A DNA stretch of 64,000 bases from Citrus sinensis (taxonomy: Eukaryota > Streptophyta > Magnoliopsida > Sapindales > Rutaceae), in contig NC_068560.1 in the NCBI RefSeq assembly GCF_022201045.2, positions 2,728,001-2,792,000 on the forward strand, written 5' to 3'. Below the pieces are notes generated by a model. It searched no databases. It was not told the origin of the DNA and saw only the letters and a program-made list of their open reading frames with translations. Each line of letters begins with the position of its first letter. The stretch's first letter is position 1. Shown here piece by piece: positions 47,349-58,975 of this stretch. A program made the position numbers and the translations under genes.

Positions 47349-49984
47349 CTAACTTCGATTCGACGCAATGAGATTCTTACACCGCTTACGATTATGGCCC
47401 AGTTCATGACACCGCCCGCATCTTACAGTCCGCCGGTTAACTTCCTCGCCAGCCGAGGGTATTCTGAGCTCTTTACGACGGCTAGGTGGTGGTGCCTCAA
47501 CTGGAGGGTATACTTGCATCTCCTGAATTTCATCTGGAACTTCCCAATCAGCCACATCGCCAACTGGCTCCACTGGTTGTGCATAAGCCATCGCCAACCA
47601 TTCTGTAGTGTAAAAGTCCAAGCAAAGATTAATATAATCCACCCGGTGTGTTAGACACACCGCAATTGCATGAGCACATACAAGCTGATCAAGCTGAAAT
47701 ACTCTGCAGGAGCAAGTTTTCTTTTGCAAGTCAACCAAACCTTCCTTAAGCCCACCACCTATAACTTGAAATCGATGCGGAGACACCGGCCGAACTATCA
47801 TTCTTTCAGCTATAGTTCTCCTCTCAGTGACTATTTCATCCGCCCATGTTGTTAGCCGAGTACTCATTGATTCAGCCACAATTTTTCTATCATAAAACCA
47901 TTGCTGCAGCGTTTTCCTAAAGTGATCAACAAGATGAGTAACAGGAAATTTTCGCGGTTCCCTCATGAAAGAATTAACACTCTCCGCGATGTTGGTGGTA
48001 AGAATGTTGTACCTCCTACCTTCAAACTGAGACCTTGCCCAATTACACGTACCGACATTATTTTCTAGGTAGTCAGCCGCACCCGAGTGGATCATCCACA
48101 ACCCTTCAAGTTGTCTCTTAAATTCCTCGTGGCCATATGCTTTTGCTGTATTAATAAAGGCAGGCTCAAATTGATCCCAAAGAGCTTTTGACATTCTAAA
48201 CTGTGACTTAATGTTACCTTTCACGTGGTAAAAACAAACTCCGTGAGTTGCATTGTGAAATACTTTAAGAACGGCTCTCCTTATGGCAGTGCATCGATTA
48301 GATATAATTACCAACTCAGGTCTATCGCCAATCACTCCGTATAACTTCATCATAAACCATTCCCAAGCATCATTGTTTTCTGAATCCATGATCCCAATGG
48401 CTAACGGATACAATTGATTGTTACCATCAAGACATGTTGCCACGAACATGCTTCCACGATATAGCCCCTTGAGATGAGTACCATCTACATCAATGACAGG
48501 TCGAATGTACTACATAAAACCCTTGATGGAAGATCCGAGTGCTACAAAATAGTATAAGAAATTACCATTTCCATCCTGCTCGATGTGAGTGACTGTACCC
48601 TCATTCGCTGTAGTTAGTACGTGAGAGTATTTAGGGAGCAAGTTGTATGACTCTGCAGGGTTGCCTCGAACTATTTCAAGACCAACTTCTCTCGCCCGAT
48701 ATGCCTGCTGGTATGTTAACTGAACACCGTATTCTTGTTGCATATCTGCTCTTATGTCATTTGGAGTATAAATTCTCTTGTCTTGAATATATTTATCTGC
48801 GATAATATGACCGACAACCCGGCTCCTGACTTGATGACGTCCAGCAACCAATACCTCATTATGACAAGTGTGTACATTATCAATTCTCTGCACCACCTAA
48901 GGAACATTTTCCTCGTTCGAACATCTAGTTGCTCGAATACGCCATTTACATGATTCTAAACTACAGTGAGCCTCGAAACGTGTCGTAGTAGACTGTGCAA
49001 TCTTGAAATCAAACTTATCCCGAAAGGCAACCTTGCGTAGTTGTAATATAAACTCATTCTTCTCAGCAAATAGCTTACCCACACTGATATCATCTGAGTC
49101 ACAACTACTAACAAAGCTTGGAGCAACCATGTTCGAAGGCAAAGTTGGAGCAACACTTGTGAGGGAGTCAATTCTCCTTCTCGATCGAACCATAGAAGGA
49201 ATAGGTCTATTGCCTCTGTTATTCACAGGAGTATTGTCTTCACACTCATCCTCATGCTGAAACGACGGAACATTCGAAGGACCGGCTCCTCCATCATCAC
49301 CATTATTATTGAAATGAGTGCCCCTTATATTATTAGAAGGTTCTGCACAAACATTATCCCCCTCTGTCTCATCATGAAAATCATCATTGTCCCGAAAATC
49401 ATTATTGTGATACGGAGAATACCGTTGCTCCAACGACGTCGTTATTGGAAATACCGTTGCTCTAACATCCTGTAACGTAACGCCGTCATCATCAATGTTG
49501 TCATAATTGTCGTAGATTGGAGAGTAATATTGCTGCAGTGATATTGTCCTTGGCAACACCTCTTCTTCATTATCGGGGCCAGACATATTTGCTCTAAACG
49601 AAGTTTCTGTATCGACATGTGGCTCAATACCTTCACTCGGAACTCAAGGTGATGTGGTAACGAATATAAGAATGCATCCAAAATTAGCTACGTCGGATGC
49701 CATATGTAACACAACCCTCACCATTTCATCATCAAATATATACATGGGCAGTGCACATACACGATATAATATGTTACTAGACCTCAAAGTTGTCTTCATT
49801 GTGATACTATATTCATTAAGATTAATTTGTAACACATCGTATACTCTTGCCAATAACTGATCAAAAAGACAATTTTTTTTCAACCAAAAAAAGCTCTATT
49901 TTTACCATTGACATACTCCATACGCCCATCCTCTAATATCTCCCACCAACCATCGTAACACAATTCAAGTACAACTGAATCCAT
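47349..49984 (-). pseudogene. MULE transposase, broken
   Basis: About 878 codons, from an ATG at 49984, with one shift in the A8/T8 run near 49875. In the remaining frame there are three premature stops: TGA at 49646-49644, TAG at 48899-48897 and TAG at 48512-48510. The N-terminal region ends near VALPMYIFDDEMV-type sequence, followed by an acidic linker, the DNA-binding region (EAHCSLESCKWRIRA), the MULE catalytic domain (DVDGTHLKGLYRG first Asp; IISNRCTAIRRAV where the second Asp is Asn), a SWIM zinc finger (CSC...CAHA) and a C-terminal zinc knuckle (CGRCHELGHNRKRC). It cannot be active. It runs tail-to-tail with the ULP1-like gene, 177 bp apart. Confidence 0.9.
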
Positions 49985-50044
49985 TAAGCTTGAAATTATA
50001 AAAAAATAAATTATTTCAGCCCTATCAAATTAATAGTTAATTAT

Positions 50045-50160
50045 AATGAATCTGACTTTTGGTGTGACAGGCTGACTGTCGCACGAAACTTGGTGCGAAA
50101 GGCTACCTGTCGCTCCAAGTTTTGGTGCGACAGGCTCCCTGTCGACAGACAACCTGTCGC
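50045..50160. repeat. Subterminal GACAGGCT/CTGTCGC repeats of the MULE
   Basis: Alternating direct and inverted copies of GGTGCGACAGGCT and CTGTCGC over about 115 bp. Related GC-rich words (GCGCGCTGTCGCACCAGCGC) occur near the left end at 42530-42590. Subterminal arrays of this kind can serve as transposase binding sites; that role is inferred. Confidence 0.6.
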
Positions 50161-51100
50161 CAGATTCACCCACAAAATCATCCGCAGTTCAGTTAAACTC
50201 ACGAGCAAGAAAATAACTCATACCACTATGTGATGCCGATTAGTATTGGATCCGAATAAATTATGATCGGATTTCACTTTTTATCGTTGCCTTTTGCCGT
50301 TGCCGTTGGTTGATGATTCAAGAGTGGAAGCTGCCTTTGGTTTGACGAAAGAGGAGAAAGAATGTTGCTTTTGGTTTGTAAAGAAGGGTAATTTGGGGAA
50401 AAAAGCATATGTTTGGCTAATGTTGATAGAAAAAAGTTGAGAGGGTTAATTATGAAAATAACAAAAATTTTATGGTTATTTTTGTAAATTTCCCATTTTA
50501 TTATCACGAGATTGAAGAAGAAAATAGTTAAAATTTGCGTTGAGAGCAATCATTGGCAGTAGGTTTGCAGTTTGTTTCTGTATCTATATTATATATTTAA
50601 ACTCATGCAAAATCAAGTTTTATTTTTTGGGCAAGTTAACATGTAGCTTTCCTAAAAATAAATAAATAAAGTAAAACAATAATTGGCCAGATTAGCAATC
50701 GACATATTTTGAGAGACAACCAATATAAAATTTGCTACAAACACATGTATTTTTTTAGCCATATTACATTGAATACATTAAATTTTATGGTATACACGGC
50801 GTATATGACTTATCGTTTATAGACTAGGAGGGCAAATGTCTTAATGTACTTGCACAAAATATATGGATGTCATGTCGTTTGCTTCCACAAGCGTAAATAT
50901 TATGACCCGTCGTTTATGGTTTGCGTCAATGAGCGACCTATTGTAAGAGTTAAAAAAAAAATGTGGATGACAAAAAGTGGATGGAATGTCGTACCACTGC
51001 ATTAAGACTGACAACGAGTGTGAATAGCATGCACTTGCACATATTATAGATGACTCGTTGTTCACATATTGATTGTGGACTAGCGGAAATGTAGTCATTA

Positions 51101-52516
51101 ATAGGCAAATGATTGGATAACTTACATATATATTTTATTTATCCTTAGGTACAATTTTAGGGGAAAAAAGACCTTCTTTTTTTTTAAAGGATATTGAAGG
51201 GTGTTTTGAGTGATAACAATAGTAGTTAGGATTTATAAGTTTTCATATATTCATAAGTTTTAATACTGCATTTGATCATTAGTGTTAAAATGGTTAAAAA
51301 AAAAATCATTTGAAGGTAGATATGACATTTTCACTTAAAAATTGAGTATTTGATACGTTTATGATTTAAAATTAGTTAATTTATTTGCAAAAGATTATGC
51401 TTACCTTTTAACAATGTGTTTTAACTGTGATTGTTTTAACAACAAGGATAAAACATTAGATATAAAAAAATTAATCAAAGACTTAAATGATAAAAGTAAA
51501 TTTTAAAAGTAACCCATGTGTGTCTTCTCCTAACTTTTTTTTTGATACACTGATATGTATATTATAATAAAAAATCTAATCATACTTGCAGTTTAAAATT
51601 TGTTGAGATTTCACAACTAAGATATACTAAATATATAAACTGATTCGAACTGTAATATATCAAGTATGTTACGACACATCCTAAATTTTTGCCTCACTTA
51701 ATATCAGGGAATATCCTATTCCATCTATATTAATAACGAAACCAATTAAACAAGAAGAAGAAATAAGTCTCATTAATTATTAGGACACGAACCCATCCTC
51801 ATAATTTGCCGATGGCCTATGAGCACATAATTTGACATTAATGGTTCATTCTCTCCAACTTAACTAAGAATACAAGTAAACCACTTGGGCCTCACAAATA
51901 TGAGGAAAATGGTTCGAGCCTCCGCAGACGTATTGCAGTAGTTTAATTTAAATTTCTTTCCTCAGAACCTTAGAGTTTGAGTGAAGGCATTCTTTATCCT
52001 AAAATGAGAGTTGACGTCCCTCGAATATTTGAGAGAGTTATAAATCTGAGCGGTACCATATAATAATTGATGTAAACGAGTTTAAGTATTTGTATGATTG
52101 CAAATATTTCTCATTAAAAAAAACTAAGAATACAAGTACGTCCCCAACTCAGTGGCCCACATGTTCAATACCTCGAAGGGCAATTTGGTCATTCCGTAAG
52201 TAGAGGCTTTTTTTTTTTACAACTGACCTAATTTGATATAAATAAATAAATAAATGTCTTTATTTGATTAAAAAGCATGCAAGGGTCTAATTATAAATAC
52301 AAAATCCAAGAAAACAGTAATAATAATGAATCTCGTAAACAATAATTAAATAATAGCAATAATAAGTGGACAAAGCTAAGTTCGAGAGGCGAGATAGAAA
52401 ATTTTCCCGCACGACACAGCACAAACAAACTTTCCCTTTCATTTTCTTTTTCTCTTTCTCGCTCTCCAAACAGAGCAAAAGGACCGTCGCAAAATTCTTC
52501 ACTTCCATCCAAAATC
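51101..52516 (+). other. Intergenic DNA and promoter/leader of RABD1
   Basis: No gene to about 52280; AT-rich with decayed repeat sequence, including the 51445-51490 phrase shared with 24816-24850. 52380-52516 is a pyrimidine-rich leader (TTTCCCTTTCATTTTC, CTCTTTCTCGCTCTCC) leading into the RABD1 start codon. Confidence 0.55.
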
Positions 52517-55500
52517 ATGAGCAACGAATAGTGAGCCTCCCTGTTTCCTTCCTTTTTTGATATTTACATTGTTAACATCTACTCATTTTCATTTGACAAT
52601 ACTTCAATTTTTTTATTTTTTGGCTTTTCATTTTTTTTTTGTTGTTGTTAAAGCGATTATCTGTTCAAGCTGTTGCTTATCGGAGACTCGTCGGTCGGGA
52701 AGTCCTGCCTGCTGCTCCGATTTGCTGTCTGTTGACTTTTCCTTTCCCTTTTTATTTTCTTTTTTTATATTAATTACTTTCTATTTTAGCTTTTTGTTCT
52801 CTGAATTTGTGTTATTAAAATGATAATTTAGATGATAAATAATTGTTATTCTTGGAAATTTCAGTTTTCATTACGTTAATTACTAGTTTTTAGGCTTATT
52901 AATGTAATTTTTTTAAAATTTTTCAGGATGATTCTTATGTTGACAGCTACATCAGTACCATTGGAGTTGATTTTGTGAGTCTCTCTTCTATATATATGTA
53001 TATATGTGTATAAGTTATAATATGAGTCTATGTACGTGTATGTATGTATGTGTATGCATATGTGGAAAGAAATGTTGGCAGACTTCAGCATTTTACTTTT
53101 TTTTTTTAAATTTTGGCAGAAAATAAGAACTGTGGAGCTGGATGGGAAGACGATCAAACTGCAGATTGTGAGTCAAAATTTCCTTTTATCTTGTATTGGG
53201 AGAAATTCGATTTGTCTTATTTAGTGAAGGTTATGTTCAAGAACCTGGTCTTATTTTCTTTGTTTGAAGAGTGATATGTTGAAATGAGTGTATTTGTCTT
53301 ATAAACATCATTTAGGTAATGTCTGATGTTTGATTTTTTTTCATCTGTTTAGTGGGACACTGCTGGACAGGAGCGATTCAGGACTATAACTAGCAGTTAT
53401 TACCGAGGAGCCCATGGAATCATAGTAAGGAGCCTTCCTGCTTCTTGGTTTAAATCAGAAAGTTTGTGATTTACATGTGACATCTTAACAACTTTGTATG
53501 TGTTTATTAACTTATTTTTCATCTTTCGTTAAGCAGTACATTTTCCAATAAATCTGTATACAAGATGATGTAGTCCAAGAATGGGAGCGATAATATGATG
53601 CAAATTGTCTAATAAATTCTTATGACATATGATGTTGTCGGAAGTAAAAGTCTTGCAATGCTGTATTCTCTTTTAAGAAAGAATAAGTGGTAATTTTGTT
53701 TTTCCAATTTTTTAATTGGGCAACTGTGTGAGATTAATTAAATGTGTTGGGATTTCAATAGATTGTCTATGATGTAACTGAGATGGAGAGCTTCAATAAT
53801 GTCAAGCAGTGGTTGAATGAGATTGACAGATACGCAAATGACAGTGTATGCAAACTTCTAGTTGGGAACAAATGCGATTTAGTTGAGAACAAGGTTGTGG
53901 ACACACAGACAGCCAAGGTATATTCCTGACTTCTGTCGCCTGAACTTTGAATATAATTTTAAACTCTTCTCAAGTGCATTTGCTTGATAAGTTTCTGCAT
54001 ACCCAGGACACTCAAACTTTGGACAGTTTGTATCTCGAGCTGGAATCTTTTTTGTCAATACGACTTGTTAAAATAAGGGTTATTATCGTTTGAATCCTTC
54101 AAGAATTGCAATAAATCTAAAGTCCATAAAAAATATGATTCCATCATTTTACTATTATACCTAGACAAAATCCATTATTTTACTACATTTCATTAGCACT
54201 GATAGTTGACCTGTTGGCTGACTGATAAAATATCAATTTTGCACTTTATATTAATTCTTTTTTGGTTAAAAAATAACACACAAAGTATTACAATATTATA
54301 AATTCAAAATAGAAAGTAGCTACAAATAATTCCTATTAGCCTATGAATATAATATTTGATACCTCTATTTGTGTAATTTTTTTCCAAGGGTGAAATTGGT
54401 ATTTTTTTTGTACTAACGGAAATGTAGTAAAATGATAAGTTTTGTAAAGATATAGTTGTTAAATGATAGACTAAAATACTTCTTGTAGTTGTTTGATATA
54501 TTGTAATTCTTAAAGTAGTCAATTGATAATATCCCCTAAAATAAATGTTCGTAATATTTTCTCATTTTAATGCAACTGATTGTTTAATAAAATTGTATTT
54601 CTTTGTTAATCTTTTATCATGTGCATGCTTAGTGAGAATTTGACTTATTAGAACACAAGTTTGACTCTTCATGTAAATGTCCCTTGTATCATATCCTTCA
54701 GTGTTGAGTGTGTTTCCAATAAAATTGAGTCGGGGTATCCTTAAATACCTTTTCCTTTTTTCCAAGGGCCGTGCCAAATTGCTCTAAGTGATTCTACCCT
54801 TTATCAATGAATAATGAAAATAAAATTTTTATTAAAGCAATTTTTTCCTTAAATGGTGACTAATATTACCCCTTTTTTTGGAAAAGAAAGTCAAAACATA
54901 CCCAAAGAGAATCATTTACTTTCCTCTAATGCATTTTCTAATTTGTTTTGAGCCTTGAATGTCCGTTTTGGTGCGTATTCTCATTCCATGTCGAATCTTA
55001 TCCATATGGACAACCCCAATTACAAAATAGTCTAATGGATCTATTGAAGTTCATATGACGTTTGGGCTTTAGACCTCTCTTTCTCTCCCCCCCCCCCCCC
55101 CCACACCACTTACCTGTCTTTCACTTACCTGTTTGCATGCCTTCCCATGCACACACTTGCAAGATAATACACGGTCACTCGTACTTGTGTTTTGGTTGAG
55201 CTACTGGCTGCTAACCTCTGTAATTCAGTTTGAAACTTGCCACCCTTAATGCTTCACTCAAATGGTTGGTTAGGGTGAGATCTGTATCGTTTTCCTGGTC
55301 TCTTTCCAAGGTTATCTAAAGGGATTTGGCAGTCTGATTCTTTAGGGAATATCATTGCATAAGATATCTATTGTTTGTCAATGAATAATTTCTATTAATT
55401 AGTTATCTATATAAATTGGTAAATTTTAACTGCATAATTTGCATGCAATAAGATTTTATAAGAATCTTGTTTTCAACTCATGACTTAGACTAATGTGATA

Positions 55501-56661
55501 TGTTGAGCATTAAGCTACAAGATCTGCACATCAAAGTGCTTCACGATGTTAAGGAGAAAGCATCTTTTTCTGCTTCTTCATGTGATTTAAAGTTTCCAAG
55601 GTACTTATCCAATAAAATATCTTTCAAGACTTTGGAAATGCTTTTATGTATGACTGAGAGAAACTTGTTGGGTTGGTTTTTAGCAACAGACGGAGTTATG
55701 GACTTTGTGTTGACTTGTTATTGATTAAGACAGTACATCGGCTGATCTATTGGCATCAAGCAGCAGATGCAGAAATTATGGGTGGCATATCATTGTATCC
55801 AAATAATGTACTACATTGATTTTTCTGACTTTCTGTTGGTCTCCGAGTGAAATGCAGGCATTTGCAGATGAACTGGGGATTCCTTTCCTGGAGACTAGTG
55901 CCAAAGATGCAATCAATGTGGAGCAGGCTTTCTTGACCATGGCTGGCGAGATTAAGAAAAAGTAAAATCACTTAACTCTTTCCTTCTTGCCTTATGATTG
56001 ATTCTGTGATCCATTGCCTATTTGCAAATGCTGACTGTTCTTATTCAACAATCACCATTATTGCTGGTTATATGCATTGTGAGGAAAATTCTGCTATGAG
56101 TAACTTTTTACCTAATGTTTTCTGTTGGAACAAATTACTCTGGTAGAAAAGCCCTACAGGGTTTGAGAAATCCCATGATGTGATAATTGTGAGCATTTTA
56201 GACACCGTGTATGGGTATATTTATGACTATAAAATGTTAAGATTGTTTCTAGTTTTGGTTTGTAGTGCATAAAAGGATTCAAAATTTGACATCTGTCTAA
56301 ATTAGATTAATAACATGATAATGTACATATGCAAGATTTGAGAAATTGTTTTATCTCACCCCTAAATTTTAAGAAATTGAAACATTATCATTCAAAATAT
56401 TTAAAATTTCCAGAATTGATAGTTGTCTATTTGAGCAGTGACTGGTGGTTATCATGAACCGCGATGTGTGGTTGTGGTGTCAAATCTTGGTGAAACCTGT
56501 TGTCATCTGCTGGTTAACATAGCTGAAATAATTTCTTGATTCACTAATTATGAGTTAAAATTTGATGCAGAATGGGCAACCAGCCTACTGCAAACAAATC
56601 TTCTGGAACAGTTCAGATGAAGGGACAGCCAATCCAGCAAAACAGCAACTGCTGTGGTTAG
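52517..56661 (+). CDS. RABD1: Ras-related small GTPase RABD1 (Rab1 class)
   Basis: Rab GTPase controlling ER-to-Golgi vesicle traffic. Exons in frame: 52517-52530, 52654-52726, 52927-52974, 53120-53167, 53353-53424, 53762-53917, 55858-55961 and 56571-56661, giving 201 aa. The first exon is only 14 nt (MSNE plus part of Tyr). G motifs: GDSSVGKS (15-22), effector loop [19 protein letters not shown] and ETSAK. The C-terminus [14 protein letters not shown] carries the double Cys for geranylgeranylation. [23 protein letters not shown] and the tail favour RABD1 over RABD2. Intron 6 is about 1.9 kb because it holds a 460-bp MITE. No disruption seen. Confidence 0.95.
54077..54536. mobile_element. 460-bp MITE in RABD1 intron 6 (8-bp TSD)
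   Basis: TAAAATAA at 54069-54076 and 54537-54544 flank inverted ends GGGTTATTATC and (opposite strand) GGGGATATTATC. Weaker matching continues inward through CAAGAATTGCAATA / TAAGAATTACAATA and a shared CCATTATTTTACTACATTTC-like block. No coding capacity. TSD length fits hAT (8) or a Mutator-like element (9 with one mismatch). Confidence 0.8.
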
Positions 56662-57900
56662 CCGAGCATGTTATTTTACTACTACATGTTAGCTGACTGA
56701 TTGTAGACAGTTTTAACTATGTTGACCGCATTATCTTATGAATCTTTTAATATGTCAAATATTTATTTCCTGCTTTAAGTTCCTTCCGTTTATAACAAAT
56801 TTAATTTCTTGCTTCATTGCATTCCAAATTCCTGTCAATTTACGGGGGGAAAAAGAAAAGAGAGACGAAATCGGAGAAAATGCTCAAATTTGTTAGGGGA
56901 AGAGAGCTGTTCAAGTAGTTTTTGTTCTCGTTTATTGTCATGACCCTCTTGTAGCTTGTCTATGACCTGGAAGTCCGGTCATATCGGATGGGTAAAGTTA
57001 CCAAAACGGCATCATTTTGGGTGAAATATCATATTTATGTAACACTTTTGATAATATTTTTATGCAACAAAAAAATGTTCGCGGGTACCCTTTTCACATT
57101 GTGAAGCGCATGATCGGATGAGAGCAGTCTGGATTCTGGCATCACAAGCTAATGCTTTGATTTGCTTAGTTTGTTTTTTGTTTCTGATATTTTCTTGGCA
57201 TTGGGTGGGATGTTGTTTCTCTTTTGAGTTTCCCTTTTTTTTTTTTTTTTAATTATGGAATTTGGAGATAGTGTACATGTATGAAGATGACGTTATCAAG
57301 TTGTTTTGATAAATTCCCCTGGTCGGTTTACTTCACTAACCATTAATGCGCAAAACCTCCTAATGACCCGAAAAAATCCAGTACATAATTAAAGAATTTC
57401 AATTTTATATGCACAAAAATAAATAACTCAAATATATTATTTGATAATTCCAAAAACAACAATTCACTCTAATAAATCTCGTAGGAAATACCTTTTCGAG
57501 ACTAATTCAAAAAGAAAATACGAAGGACATATAATTGAACTTTACGTGTCATAAAGAATTCTAAATAAATTCATATACGCATCGCAACTAATTCATATAC
57601 GCATCGCAACTGATAAATTATATTTATAAATGTTAATAGCGATGGCACATAAACAATTAATTCAAGAACTTGCCCATAGATATTAATTTAAAGAGTATAA
57701 GTAACATTGCAGTACAGTTAGCCCTTGCGTGTTTAATTAGCAATTGAAAACTACTGTTGCTGATGAGGTAGAACATTATAACACTGTTGCTGATGAGGCA
57801 GCTGGTAATTCTTCTGGTGAAGATATTAAGACTATTAAAGCTGAAATGTAATTAGAGAAATATAATGCATTTCCTTAGTTTGACTTGAGAATATATATAT
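56662..57900. other. RABD1 3' UTR and intergenic DNA
   Basis: The RABD1 3' UTR probably extends to about 57250. Beyond it no gene is supported. At 57741-57851 a short open stretch repeats CTGTTGCTGATGAGG twice and reads TVADE...TVADEAAGNSSGEDI to a stop; its origin is unknown and it is probably a gene fragment. Confidence 0.45.
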
Positions 57901-57909
57901 CCAATAGGT

Positions 57910-58975
57910 AACATTTCAAAACAATATTTGTCAAAGTCTGATTAAGAGAATATACACACACGCACGTATATAACCGTACAGTAGAAGCATAAATAAAAGA
58001 AAATGAAGTTTCAACAGCTAAATAATGCAAACTCATTTTTTTTAACAAGCATTTTATTGTTTAATTAAAAAATTCGAAAACCCATTAAATACATGTAAGG
58101 ACTCACTGACGCCGAACCATATTAATTTAAATTAGTTTTCAACTGAGATTTGAATTTTGAAATTACATACACAAACAAGCCCATTTTTTTTAAATACTAA
58201 TAATAAAATATTTCATTTTTCATCTATTACTACAAGAGGTATAATCGCAAAAGTGAAAAATATTTCATTTAACAAGTCCCAATATTGTCCTCCAGCCTTC
58301 CTGCACTTCTCTGCTATCATCCTCTGTTCAATTATCAAAAACTCCTTTTACCATCCATTCGAACATACACAAACACGCCCAATTTGTAAAAAAAAAAAAA
58401 AAGTAGTAATTATAAAATATTTCAGTCGTCCACTGTTCAATTAAAAAAAACTCCTTTTACCATCCATTTCAACTCCTAATTTGAAAAAAGAAAATACTAA
58501 TAATAATAAAATATTCCAGTCGTCCATCCTTTCACAAATAAAAAATATCACCAAAAACCAATTTCCAATCTATTTCAAAACAATTTTTGCCAAAGTCCTC
58601 CTCGGCTAATTAATTCATACATTAATACAGTCCTCCTCTGCTGAATAATGCAAACCCGTTACGTTATTCTACCATTTCTTAAATTTAAAGCATTCCACCA
58701 TTTAATTAAAAAAATCGAAAACCCATTATATACAATACAAAAAGCCCACCGACACCAAACCATATTAATTTAAAATAGTTTTCAATTGAGATTTGAATTT
58801 TAAAATTACATACACAAACACACCCGATTTAAAAAAAAATAATAATAACACTAACAATAAAATATTTCAGCCGTCCTCTGTTCAGTTATCAAAAACCCAT
58901 TTCCAATCTATTTCAACAAGAGGTATATGGGTTAACAAGTCCCAATATTGTCCTCCATCCTTTCTGCACTTCTCT
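57910..58975. repeat. ~650-bp-offset direct duplication spanning the NLR 3' end
   Basis: 57910-58320 and about 58570-58975 share blocks in the same order: a TT(T/G)(G/C)CAAAGTC block, AATAATGCAAAC, TTTAATTAAAAAA.TCGAAAACCCATTA, CCATATTAATTTAAA, TGAGATTTGAATTTT, ATTACATACACAAACA, and the NLR C-terminal coding tail AACAAGTCCCAATATTGTCC. The right copy is the genuine 3' end of the NLR gene. Confidence 0.75.
58229..58316 (-). pseudogene. Fragment of a second NLR 3' coding end
   Basis: On the minus strand this reads as the end of the neighbouring NLR ([14 protein letters not shown]) but is interrupted by about 30 bp of A/T-rich sequence before the IPLV codons, and no LRR-coding DNA precedes it. 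It is the left copy of the 3' duplication. Confidence 0.7.

Larger units (their letters stand above)
42093..50494. mobile_element. 8.4-kb Mutator-like element (MULE) carrying a ULP1-like gene, decayed
   Basis: Starts GGGAAATTTACAGTAATAAC. The other end, inverted, starts GGGAAATTTACAAAAATAAC, and matching continues about 80 bp to TTTCTATCAACATTAGCC. A 9-bp duplication ATTTTATTA flanks it (42084-42092 and 50495-50503), diagnostic of Mutator elements. It contains a plus-strand DUF1985/ULP1-type gene and a minus-strand MULE transposase gene that converge, both broken. It resembles the Kaonashi (KI) MULEs of Arabidopsis, which carry ULP-like genes. It was later hit by the LTR element now left as a solo LTR at 44834-46201. 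Confidence 0.93.
24880..51100. repeat. Ancient array of five ~0.6-0.8 kb repeats, exploded by transposon insertions
   Basis: A common phrase (GCAAT..ATGCATTTTGAGAAACAACCA) marks five copies at about 24991, 27040, 28330, 41500 and 50694. Each is followed in order by a TTGCTT..GAGA.ATGTAT block, ATTAAATTTTAATTGGCA plus ACACGGCG, a TCATGTCGTTT.AAGCATTCAGACAG block, a short palindrome, a GTCAATGGTGTAAAT block and GATTTGAATAAA. Between copies lie CTCATGCAAAATTAGGTTTTA and GTAGCTTTTCTAAAAATAAATAAATA. After the four large insertions and their target duplications are subtracted, about 3.3 kb remains, roughly 0.65 kb per copy. The units share no recognisable coding sequence. Individual boundaries are approximate. 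Confidence 0.75.

Noticed and set aside
56650-56661. RABD1 ends CCG instead of CCxx, possibly a truncated prenylation site
   Set aside because: Double-Cys-plus-one-residue tails are acceptable Rab geranylgeranylation substrates and I believe occur in other plant RABD1 proteins.
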